6,418 bases of DNA from an uncultured Prevotella sp. (GCA_900318855.1 ONMG01000284.1:1-6418); one strand, 5' to 3'. Counted from the stretch's first letter, positions 1-5,370 are shown. Numbers and translations: made by a program. Notes: a model not told the origin generated them from the letters alone.

Positions 1-2
1 CC

Positions 3-74
3 GTTAGACATGATTACACAACCGTCCCTATGGCATGGGATATCAGAAATGGCCGAATGGAATCCGCTGAATAG
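3..74 (+). CDS. possible 3' end of an upstream gene (partial)
   Basis: Frame 3 is open from the window edge to a TAG at 72-74 and gives a 23-residue tail containing VPMAWDIRNGRMESAE. The codons are balanced and hydrophilic, and the sequence turns strongly AT-rich right after the stop, as expected at a gene end. Frame 1 is also open, to a TAA at 169-171, but its later part is rich in Cys, Tyr and Leu codons drawn from AT-rich DNA and runs through the promoter, so I prefer frame 3. The family cannot be recognised from so short a tail. Confidence 0.3.
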   Translation, partial: VRHDYTTVPMAWDIRNGRMESAE

Positions 75-118
75 TTGCAGAAAATTGCATATGTGTTATA
101 GTTATTTAACTAAAATTC

Positions 119-151
119 TTTGGTATTGTTGCTTTTCTTATTCTATATTTG
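119..151 (+). promoter_or_regulatory. Bacteroidota-type promoter for the 184-2046 region
   Basis: TTTG at 119-122 and TATATTTG at 144-151 are 21 nt apart. This fits the Bacteroidota sigma-ABfr consensus, TTTG then 19-21 nt then TAnnTTTG. Transcription would start a few bases after 151, giving a short AT-rich leader. The leader contains ATG directly followed by TAA (172-177), just ahead of the ATG at 184. No promoter of this type was found before the genes at 665 or 1429, so it may serve all of them. Confidence 0.7.
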
Positions 152-183
152 CACTAAATAATTACTATTAAATGTAAACATAA

Positions 184-423
184 ATGCAAGCAGTACAGAC
201 TCTATGGACAGCAGGACGGCCTCTCTTAAAGGATAGTTTTGGATGGCTGACTCCTATGCATCATTTAATGGCATGGTGTTTAAGTGCTTTGTTGATAAGG
301 AGAAATTTTGACGAATTGGTTCTTTATACCGATAGTCCTGGAGCCAAAATGCTTATTGATAATCTTAATTTGCCTTACACTAAAGTTGAAGACTTTATGG
401 TCAGTATGGTGACATGGTACTGA
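184..423 (+). pseudogene. truncated DUF6734-like protein, N-terminal stump
   Basis: The 79-residue frame begins MQAVQTLWTAGRPLL, followed by DSFGWLTPMHHLMAWCLS (residues 18-34), ELVLYTDSPGAKMLID (44-59) and LNLPYT (61-66). From memory this is the N-terminus of a Bacteroidales family listed as DUF6734, glycosyltransferase-like proteins of roughly 300 residues or more. Similarity stops near residue 68; the last residues, up to a stop at 421-423, do not fit. The expected continuation toward an acidic DxD-type segment is absent in every frame. I infer a deletion or recombination junction at about 388-402 that joined this 5' end to the unrelated fragment downstream. Promoter and start codon remain intact, so a short peptide may still be made. 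The family name is recalled, not searched. Confidence 0.65.
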
Positions 424-668
424 ATGTCTTTGATGAGCATAAATCTAAGGAAGAGAATATCCGCGCTATGGAAGCGAAAATCGAGGAAGTTGGTCCTTTC
501 AAGGTTTCTCATCATTGTGGAAGATCTGATTCATTAGAGGTCTTCGATGTCTCTATTACCAGTATCAAAAATTTGGATCATTTCATAAGTGGACTTAGAA
601 GTAAAGGCTATAAGGTACTTTTAGAGCATATGAATGGTTGCGTACATGTTGAAATCCCAAGAAAATGA
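384..668 (+). pseudogene. unidentified 3' gene fragment
   Basis: This frame is open from just after a TAA at 381-383 to a TGA at 666-668, and the first ATG is at 414. The product is hydrophilic with plausible coding composition: a charged helix (EHKSKEENIRAMEAKIEE), a His/Cys stretch (VSHHCGR) and a compact end, ISGLRSKGYKVLLEHMNG followed by CVHVEI. Coding character seems to begin before the ATG (YGQYGD), so I read it as the C-terminal part of a longer protein fused out of frame behind the DUF6734-like stump. I do not recognise the family. It could instead be a genuine 84-residue gene starting at 414. Its stop overlaps the next start as ATGA (665-668), which would allow translational coupling to the exported protein downstream. 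Base composition is AT-richer than the rest of the window. Confidence 0.5.
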
Positions 669-1357
669 ATTTTTTTTTAGCATTTCAAGCCTTATTAGCC
701 TTGTGCCTCGGGATGTTCGCTCTTCCCTCAGAGGCGCAAGGGGCGCGGAAGCTGCATGAGGCAGATTCTGTGGTCTATTATGTAAACAAGGAGTATTCTG
801 GAGCGGCACAGTGTGAGCGTAAAGCCTACTATAGCCTTGGTGTCATTGGCCTTTACTACTACGGTGACAGCATTGTGGGGTATCTTTGGAGTAGCACGAG
901 CCGCTATGCTCCTTCCAAGGGAAAGTACCCGGGGTTCTTTGTGACCCGTCTGAAGAATGTGTGCTTCAAGAAGGGCTTCATCTCGTTTGACGTGGACCTT
1001 GGCGGTGATACGTTCCTAAGCAACTTCGTCGACCTTTCCACTTTGTCTTCCCAGGATGCATTGTCTAAAGGTTATCATGTGTGGGCGGAGAATGCAGATT
1101 TCAGGCAGAATCATGTCATGTCGTTCAGCTGCCGCGGCGTTTTGGCGGGCGTAGTGGAGGATATTCGCCCGAAAGTGCTTTACATCTTTCGGGTTACCGG
1201 TCCTTATACCGATATTGATAGCTTCTCCTATCACGATACGCCTTTACACTATGTGCGGATGAGCTTACAGGAACTGGAGCGCCTAAGACTGAAGGAGTTT
1301 TGTCTGAAATCAAGTGAGGAAAAGCGCAACCGCGCGAGGTCCGAAGAGATTTATTAA
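665..1357 (+). CDS. exported protein of unknown family, paralog A
   Basis: A 230-residue protein with a hydrophobic N-terminus (residues 3-20) and a likely signal peptidase I site SEA|QG after residue 24, so export is predicted. The mature part is rich in Tyr, Phe and Ser and ends in a charged tail (EEKRNRARSEE). It is clearly paralogous to the next gene, sharing DSVVYYV, YYYGDSIVGYLW, KGFISF, LSTLSSQDALSKG, CRGV, YVRM and FCLK in the same order. The start is fixed by an in-frame TGA at 650-652; 665 is the only ATG after it, overlapping the previous stop as ATGA. The signal peptide lacks the usual Lys/Arg after Met. Codons 2-5 contain a run of eight T (670-677), a possible slippage site. Function is unknown; no catalytic motif is seen. 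The similarity between paralogs is direct observation, the export is prediction. Confidence 0.85.
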   Translation: MNFFLAFQALLALCLGMFALPSEAQGARKLHEADSVVYYVNKEYSGAAQCERKAYYSLGVIGLYYYGDSIVGYLWSSTSRYAPSKGKYPGFFVTRLKNVCFKKGFISFDVDLGGDTFLSNFVDLSTLSSQDALSKGYHVWAENADFRQNHVMSFSCRGVLAGVVEDIRPKVLYIFRVTGPYTDIDSFSYHDTPLHYVRMSLQELERLRLKEFCLKSSEEKRNRARSEEIY

Positions 1358-1428
1358 AAAAACAGACTGAACCAAATGAAGGACACGGGGCCGTGGCGCA
1401 CCGTTCCTCCTCTTATTAGTAGAATGGT

Positions 1429-2046
1429 ATGAAGAGATTAACATTCTTTCTTTTGCTTGCCTGCACTCTTTGCTATATGCCGCATTCTGTGCATGCTCAG
1501 TCGCGTCCTGACTCCATAGCTTATTACGTGCTGACCGATATGTCGAAGGATACATTAAGCTATTGCCCCGATGTCATAGCGTTTTACTATAAGGGTGACA
1601 GCGTGATTGGCTACCACTGGGGGACATGCACTTTGCAGCGCGTCAGTGGTGAGAGCACGGGCTATTACGTGAATCGACTCATTGCACTCAAGACCGGGCG
1701 CGGCTTTATTTCGTTTTCCGAGGATGTGAGGAGCTTACCTTTGTTAGATAGTTTTGCTGGGCTTTCGGTGCTTTCTTCTGAAGAGGCTTTGCGCAAGGGC
1801 GCAAGAAGATGGGCTGACAGCGAGACTTACCAGCGGATGTACGCAGGGAATTGGATTTATCGTGGTGTCTACTCTGCTATGTTCACCGACCGGCGAAGGG
1901 AGGCTATCTATCTTTATTGCGTGAACGATCCTCATGCAGCGTGGGATTATGTGTATATGTACTTCGACGCTTACGTCTATGTGCGGATGGAGCGTGCGGA
2001 AGTAGAAGTGCTGATGAATAGGCTTTGCCTAAAGGCAAGAAGATAG
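1429..2046 (+). CDS. exported protein of unknown family, paralog B
   Basis: A 205-residue protein with a classic signal peptide: MKR, a hydrophobic core through residue 17, and a VHA|QS site after residue 23. LLAC at residues 9-12 resembles a lipobox but lies very early, so a soluble exported protein is favoured over a lipoprotein. It aligns over its length with the preceding product: DSIAYYV, FYYKGDSVIGYHW, RGFISF, LSVLSSEEALRKG, YRGV, YVRM and LCLK. The order is kept and the core has similar length, while the N-terminal linker and the C-terminal charged tail differ, so this is an old duplication. An in-frame TAG at 1420-1422 fixes 1429 as the start. It lies 71 nt after paralog A with no promoter seen between, suggesting co-transcription. 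A hairpin follows it at 2066-2088. Function is unknown. Confidence 0.87.
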   Translation: MKRLTFFLLLACTLCYMPHSVHAQSRPDSIAYYVLTDMSKDTLSYCPDVIAFYYKGDSVIGYHWGTCTLQRVSGESTGYYVNRLIALKTGRGFISFSEDVRSLPLLDSFAGLSVLSSEEALRKGARRWADSETYQRMYAGNWIYRGVYSAMFTDRRREAIYLYCVNDPHAAWDYVYMYFDAYVYVRMERAEVEVLMNRLCLKARR

Positions 2047-2065
2047 GCTGCACTCGGGAAAGCCC

Positions 2066-2088
2066 AAGAAAAAGACAAGCTTTTTCTT
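2066..2088 (+). terminator. A/T-rich hairpin after paralog B
   Basis: AAGAAAAAG (2066-2074) and CTTTTTCTT (2080-2088) are perfect 9-bp arms around a 5-nt loop, 20 nt after the stop of the exported paralog. The T-rich right arm could act as the terminator tract. The right arm overlaps the -33 element of the next promoter, so termination and initiation signals share bases here. The stem is A/T-rich, so its strength as a terminator is uncertain. Confidence 0.5.
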
Positions 2089-2117
2089 TGTCGTTCCCCT
2101 CGTTTGCACTATCTTTG
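2087..2117 (+). promoter_or_regulatory. Bacteroidota-type promoter for the pseudokinase gene
   Basis: TTTG at 2087-2090 and TATCTTTG at 2110-2117 are 19 nt apart, a full match to TTTG then 19-21 nt then TAnnTTTG. The ATG at 2141 follows after a short leader containing the A-rich stretch GTTAAAAC. This makes the gene an independent transcription unit. Confidence 0.8.
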
Positions 2118-2140
2118 CAGTTAGTTAAAACTTATACGTT

Positions 2141-3322
2141 ATGACCATAGACAAAGAACTTACGACGTCGAGCCTTAACTGCTTGGGCGTTGCCACTGAG
2201 GAAGGTAAGCAGGTGCTGCTTGTAGGGCTGAAAGAGGGCTTCCGTGATAAGCCTCAGTATGCACGTTCGCTGAAACGTGAATTCAGCCAATGTCATGATT
2301 TCTGTCATCCTCATCTCATCAAGTATCTGCGCTTCGAGGAGACATCGCCTTACGGACCTTGCATCGTCATGGAGTGGGAAGATGCCCGTACGCTCGCCGA
2401 CTTCATGCGCGAATCGCATACCGAGGAGGAGAAGAAGGCTGTCATCGTTCAGGTGGCCGAGGCCGTGGGCTACCTGCACAGCAATGGATTCGTGCATGGT
2501 GCCTTGTCGGCCGACACGGTGTTCGTAACCAAGAAGGGTAATCAGGTGAAGCTGCTCAATTTCCGTCCCCGTTACTCCGACAGCCTGCGCATGCCCCATG
2601 AGGTGACTGCTTATCTGGCTCCCGAGGCCAAGGATGGCACGGTGGCGCTTGATGCTCGTGCCGACATCTTCTCTCTCGGCGTGATGGTCAAAGAGATAAA
2701 TCTTGGTCCTGATTATGAGGGCGTTGTGGCGGGATGCTGCAGCTATGGCCGTTACCAGCGTTATGAGAGCACCGACGCCTTCCTGAGTGCCCTGGAACAC
2801 CGTCGCTACAGTCGTCCTTCCAGTTCGTCACAGTCGGAGGAAGGGCGCAACAACCGCACCAAACTCATCATTGGCGCTGTGATTGCCCTGCTGATTGTTG
2901 CCTTAATCGTATTCTTCAATTCTAACAGTAAGACCGAGACCGAGGCCAAACAGGCTTCCACCGAACAGACCGACAGTGCCAAGTCGACGGCACCAGAGTC
3001 AGAGCAGGCTGCGCCGGCCGCTCCTGATGATAGCGATGCCTCGCCACAGTCGGCTGCTCCGACTCCCAATGCCGGGACCCCGACTTCTGCCGGTAATGAC
3101 TTTCTTACCACCTTGGTGCCTCAGATGCAGAAGGATATCGATAGGATATATGCACCCTATGCGGGCCGTGACCTCACTCCGGCTGAGAAAGCTCAATTGT
3201 CGCGCCGTCGCTCGCGCTATTATCGTGGACTGCGCCGCACACTCAAGGGAAAGACTCCCGATGAAATGGCTGCTTTTGACAAGGCTTTCGCCGATTACGT
3301 GAAGCAGAAGAACGCCCAATAG
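2141..3322 (+). CDS. membrane-anchored pseudokinase (Ser/Thr kinase fold)
   Basis: A 393-residue protein. Residues ~10-220 follow the eukaryotic-type kinase plan: alphaC Glu in LKREF (~47), HPHLIKYL (56-63), hinge IVMEWED (75-81), YLHSNGFVH (111-119), APE (160-162) and DARADIFSLG (171-180). The catalytic residues are gone: HRD is HGA (119-121), the loop Lys and Asn are Ser123 and Thr126, DFG is NFR (140-142), the VAIK Lys appears to be Val28, and no Gly-rich loop is seen. A transmembrane helix (242-259) follows, then an Ala/Pro/Ser/Glu linker (263-318) and a helical basic tail (320-393) with LTPAEKAQLSRRRSRYYRG. The predicted topology is cytoplasmic kinase fold and extracytoplasmic tail. Likely roles are binding or scaffolding rather than phosphotransfer. 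The missing residues are seen; the function is inference. The A/P linker DNA is repetitive but in frame. Confidence 0.88.
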   Translation: MTIDKELTTSSLNCLGVATEEGKQVLLVGLKEGFRDKPQYARSLKREFSQCHDFCHPHLIKYLRFEETSPYGPCIVMEWEDARTLADFMRESHTEEEKKAVIVQVAEAVGYLHSNGFVHGALSADTVFVTKKGNQVKLLNFRPRYSDSLRMPHEVTAYLAPEAKDGTVALDARADIFSLGVMVKEINLGPDYEGVVAGCCSYGRYQRYESTDAFLSALEHRRYSRPSSSSQSEEGRNNRTKLIIGAVIALLIVALIVFFNSNSKTETEAKQASTEQTDSAKSTAPESEQAAPAAPDDSDASPQSAAPTPNAGTPTSAGNDFLTTLVPQMQKDIDRIYAPYAGRDLTPAEKAQLSRRRSRYYRGLRRTLKGKTPDEMAAFDKAFADYVKQKNAQ

Positions 3323-3345
3323 CGGATGACTTTACTCTGATGAAG

Positions 3346-3390
3346 CGTGCGGGGCAAGCGTTCCTCCTTGAAGGATGCTTGCCTCGCACG
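3346..3390. terminator. strong hairpin between convergent genes
   Basis: CGTGCGGGGCAAGC (3346-3359) pairs with GCTTGCCTCGCACG (3377-3390): 14 pairs with one G-U, extendable inward by a few more pairs. It lies 23 nt after the pseudokinase stop and 57 nt from the stop of the opposing gene, so it probably ends transcription from both sides. Only a weak T-rich stretch (ATGTTT) follows on the plus strand and none on the minus strand, so it is not a textbook intrinsic terminator. Confidence 0.65.
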
Positions 3391-3447
3391 ATGTTTAATA
3401 ATTGCCCATTTCATCGCACCCGAAGAGGGCACAGGTGGAATATCCCC

Positions 3448-4503
3448 CTATTTCAGATAGTACTTGGCTGCATCAGAATCTTTCAGCTTCCGACCGAAAT
3501 ATTCAGTAGCCGTCAGTCGGCCTCTGCCCCCGGCTTCAGCCTTGATGATCGTTGCATCAGTGCAATCGGCATGGAAGTTGGCGTGCAGCCCCGTGAAGAG
3601 ACTGTTCAGCTGGCCTTGTGCTTCAATGGCGGTTTGGGACGGCACCTTACCCGTGTACCAGAAGCAGAAGCAGTTGGTGAAGGTGGCACAGATGTCGCGT
3701 CCAAGGCTGAAGCCCGTCGCGAACTGGTCGCTGTAGCAGAAGTCGAGCCAGTTGTTGTTCTGTTCCACGCGGAATCCGCAGCTACCTTCGTATTGCTGGG
3801 TCGGCTTGAAGATGTAGAGCGGGTGGATGTTACGCAGGCAGTTGCCACCCGTCTTCACCCAAACGCCCGTATGCACCGAGGCAATGCGCATGTTGGTGAA
3901 GGTGTTGTCGTAGCCTTCCACCAGCAGGCCGATGGAGTTCACACTGTCGTTGCCCACGATGTTCACCTGCCGGATGTCGGCATCTGAAGAGCCTGAGTTG
4001 GCACCATGCTTGACGTGAATGCCTATGCGTACATGCTTGATGGATACATCCTGAATGGTTGTTTCACGGCCCCCGTCTATTGAGATGCCATCGGCCACAT
4101 TGGCTCCGTCGATGATGCCACCCCGCAGCCCATAGTTGCTCCCGGGTATGGTGATATTGTTGGCCGGATGCTCACCTCCGAGGCGTACCACGGCACCGCC
4201 CTGCCAGTGGGGTGAGGCCTGCAGACGTGCGTAGTTGTCGAGTACCAGCATCACGCTCTTTGTTGGATCGGCGGGGGTGTACAGAGAGTGTGAAAGCAGA
4301 TAGACGCCGTCGGGGAAATAGATGGTGCGATTGGGATGTGTGTCGATGAGATGCTGTAAAGCCTCGGTGACATCGGTCTTTCCGTCGGCTTTCACATAGT
4401 GAGTGGCTACGATGCGGTCGGTTGGCAGTGCGGCCTGGGCATGGGCTTGACCTGTGAGCAGGAATACGGCAACCAGGGTCTGAAGGATAATGATTCTTTT
4501 CAT
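3448..4503 (-). CDS. exported right-handed beta-helix protein, pectate-lyase-3 type
   Basis: A 351-residue protein. The N-terminus MKRIIILQTL and following core form a signal peptide with an AHA|QA site after residue 22. Residues 39-54 (ADGKTDVTEALQHLID) match the GDGxTDxTxALQxAI entry motif of the pectate-lyase-3 / GH28-related beta-helix fold. TIYFPDGVYLLS (60-71) is the next strand motif, and repeated strands follow with Gly, Asn and Ile/Val ladders (GLRGGIIDGANV, ISIDGGRETTIQDVSI, IGLLVEGYDNTFTNMRI). The frame is open upstream to 4740, but the signal peptide and the promoter box at 4561-4568 place the start at 4503. It probably binds or cleaves a polysaccharide outside the cytoplasm. No catalytic residues can be assigned with confidence, so lyase, hydrolase or pure binding are all possible. 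It is monocistronic and convergent with the pseudokinase gene. Confidence 0.85.
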   Translation of the reverse strand: MKRIIILQTLVAVFLLTGQAHAQAALPTDRIVATHYVKADGKTDVTEALQHLIDTHPNRTIYFPDGVYLLSHSLYTPADPTKSVMLVLDNYARLQASPHWQGGAVVRLGGEHPANNITIPGSNYGLRGGIIDGANVADGISIDGGRETTIQDVSIKHVRIGIHVKHGANSGSSDADIRQVNIVGNDSVNSIGLLVEGYDNTFTNMRIASVHTGVWVKTGGNCLRNIHPLYIFKPTQQYEGSCGFRVEQNNNWLDFCYSDQFATGFSLGRDICATFTNCFCFWYTGKVPSQTAIEAQGQLNSLFTGLHANFHADCTDATIIKAEAGGRGRLTATEYFGRKLKDSDAAKYYLK

Positions 4504-4560
4504 GATGAATGAGTTGATTCTGTGAAGAGCTCTGCGGTGACTCCGCCGCTCATCGAGGTA

Positions 4561-4568
4561 CAAAGTTA
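4561..4568 (-). promoter_or_regulatory. -7 promoter box for the beta-helix gene
   Basis: Read on the minus strand, 4568-4561 is TAACTTTG, a perfect TAnnTTTG box 57 nt upstream of the ATG at 4503. No TTTG is present at the expected -33 spacing; an A8 tract (minus strand, 4580-4573) lies just upstream of the box. Identical to the -7 box of the hydrolase gene at 5338-5345. Confidence 0.6.
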
Positions 4569-4781
4569 GCTGTTTTTTTTGAATTGTGCCCCTATAGCGG
4601 CCAGCATATATGAGGTTTTCGCATGCATTCAAGATTGGTTGCATGCGAGGTATATTTTGTGTACACAGAGTTAAGGCTCGTGCGGTTATTCCCCGGGCTG
4701 AATGAGCTTTTGAAGTGGGCGAGAATCGTTGTGCCATCAAGGAGCGTACCGATAAAGTGCCCGTAGCATGAAAGAAGCAAG
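4569..4781. other. intergenic stretch without a recognisable gene
   Basis: I see no supported gene here. Short open frames occur on both strands, none with a recognisable motif or start context. The only clear structure is the inverted repeat at 4619-4648. The segment may be the far edge of the rearrangement that left the broken genes at 4782-5204. Confidence 0.5.
4619..4648. repeat. 9-bp inverted repeat with 12-nt spacer
   Basis: TCGCATGCA (4619-4627) and TGCATGCGA (4640-4648) are exact reverse complements around 12 nt. It lies 50 nt upstream of the -7 box of the beta-helix gene. It could be a dimeric regulator site, a hairpin ending transcription from the broken genes, or a remnant of a mobile-element end. 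No U-tract follows it on either strand. Confidence 0.45.
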
Positions 4782-5037
4782 TTTCAAGTCACGATAGACC
4801 TTCAAGCTTATCCTCATAGTCCAAGCGCTCCTCGGGAGTATAGCGGGCTATCTCGGCCTGCTCAAAAAGTCGCGTAAAGACACGTTCCTGCAATGCGGCC
4901 GGACGATTCATCAAACGGGAAAGGTTATGAAGAACAAAGAGCCACTTGTCATACATAGTCACCAACTCTTCTTCCTTCTTGGTAAACTTTGGCATCTCAA
5001 GATAGAGGAATCGTAGTGCAGTGAACACTGGATACCG
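4782..5037 (-). pseudogene. C-terminal fragment of Rpn-type PD-(D/E)XK nuclease/transposase
   Basis: From about 5013 the minus strand encodes LRFLYLEMPKFTKKEEEL, then KWLFVLHNLSRLMNRPAALQ and ERVFTRLFEQAEIARYTPEE. This is the region after the nuclease domain in the Rpn family of recombination-promoting nucleases / putative transposases (PDDEXK_2 type) common in Bacteroidales. The nuclease domain with its D...ExK residues is absent. After YEDKL the frame ends at a TGA (4791-4789), but the other frame continues as KVYRDLK (4802-4782), the expected family sequence. One extra base near 4803 therefore breaks the frame. Similarity ends after RDLK, so the usual repetitive Glu/Gly/Lys tail is lost too. 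The fragment is broken at both ends and by an internal frameshift. The 5' boundary with the AraC fragment lies between 5037 and about 5013. Confidence 0.75.
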
Positions 5038-5204
5038 TCCTTCAGCCATAGCGCGTAGACACCATAGCGGCAGGCGACATGGTTAGGCATCTTCGTGGCT
5101 CCAGCCAAGTCAACCACACTCACTAAGGGGTGCAGGGTCTCGAAGCCATACATCTTATTATATGCATCGATATTATCGATAGGGATGATTGTCGTGTTGT
5201 TCAT
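5014..5204 (-). pseudogene. truncated AraC-family regulator, N-terminal stump
   Basis: The minus-strand frame starts at ATG 5204 with MNNTTIIPIDNIDAYNKMYG, then ETLHPLVSVVDL (22-33) and YGVYALWLKD (47-56). From memory this is the opening of the sensor domain of Bacteroides/Prevotella AraC-type regulators (IPIDSIxxYNxLYGxETLHPLVSVVDL...YGVYALFLKD). Similarity stops at residue 56 (near 5037), where Rpn-fragment sequence begins in another frame. This frame itself runs on to a stop at 4959-4961 with a nonsense tail. The rest of the sensor domain and the two C-terminal helix-turn-helix motifs that bind DNA are absent, so it cannot act as a regulator. The promoter and start codon are intact. It is divergent from the hydrolase gene, the usual position of a local regulator; that link is inference. 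Confidence 0.75.
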
Positions 5205-5231
5205 ATCTGTCTGTCTTTATGTTTCTACACG

Positions 5232-5262
5232 CAAAATTACTCGAAATATTCTATTCACGCAA
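5232..5262 (-). promoter_or_regulatory. Bacteroidota-type promoter for the broken AraC gene
   Basis: On the minus strand TTG (5262-5260) and TAATTTTG (5239-5232) are 20 nt apart, matching the TTG then 19-21 nt then TAnnTTTG pattern. The ATG at 5204 follows after a short leader. The promoter appears intact although the gene behind it is broken. Confidence 0.65.
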
Positions 5263-5337
5263 GAGCGACGACACGATTTCCGCAATAAGGGTTATAGCTG
5301 CCTTAATCGGGGTAATAGCCAACTGACAGGAAACGCG

Positions 5338-5345
5338 TAACTTTG
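5338..5345 (+). promoter_or_regulatory. -7 promoter box for the hydrolase gene
   Basis: TAACTTTG at 5338-5345 is a perfect TAnnTTTG box 25 nt before the ATG at 5371. No TTTG or TTG lies 19-21 nt upstream, so the promoter may need an activator. The 166-nt divergent interval to the AraC stump is the likely place for such a site. The leader is A-rich (GGAAACAAAGATAACAACAG). Confidence 0.65.
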
Positions 5346-5370
5346 CAACCGGAAACAAAGATAACAACAG

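Noticed and set aside
184..668. Single gene interrupted by one frameshift or a programmed slip
   Set aside because: The second frame does not carry the expected continuation of the DUF6734-like protein, so a junction between different genes explains it better.
1384..1395. Small palindrome CACGGGGCCGTG between the paralogs as a terminator
   Set aside because: The stem is only 5 bp with a 2-nt loop and no T-tract; it more likely does nothing, and the paralogs are probably co-transcribed.
1468..1476. Lipoprotein signal (LLAC) in paralog B
   Set aside because: The Cys is only residue 12, the hydrophobic stretch continues past it, and a better VHA|Q cleavage site follows.
2132..2800. 222-codon minus-strand open frame
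   Set aside because: Antisense shadow of the pseudokinase, caused by its GC-rich codon pattern; it has no motifs and ends beyond the pseudokinase start.
2941..3096. Ala/Pro/Ser-rich stretch as a frame-shifted or out-of-frame segment
   Set aside because: It stays in frame between a clear transmembrane helix and a structured tail, as expected for an envelope-spanning linker.
3340..3987. 215-codon plus-strand open frame
   Set aside because: Antisense to the beta-helix gene and starting inside the convergent hairpin; composition is that of reverse-read codons.
4504..4740. N-terminal extension of the beta-helix frame to 4740
   Set aside because: The ATG at 4503 gives a standard signal peptide and lies downstream of a good -7 box at 4561-4568; the extension has no coding character.
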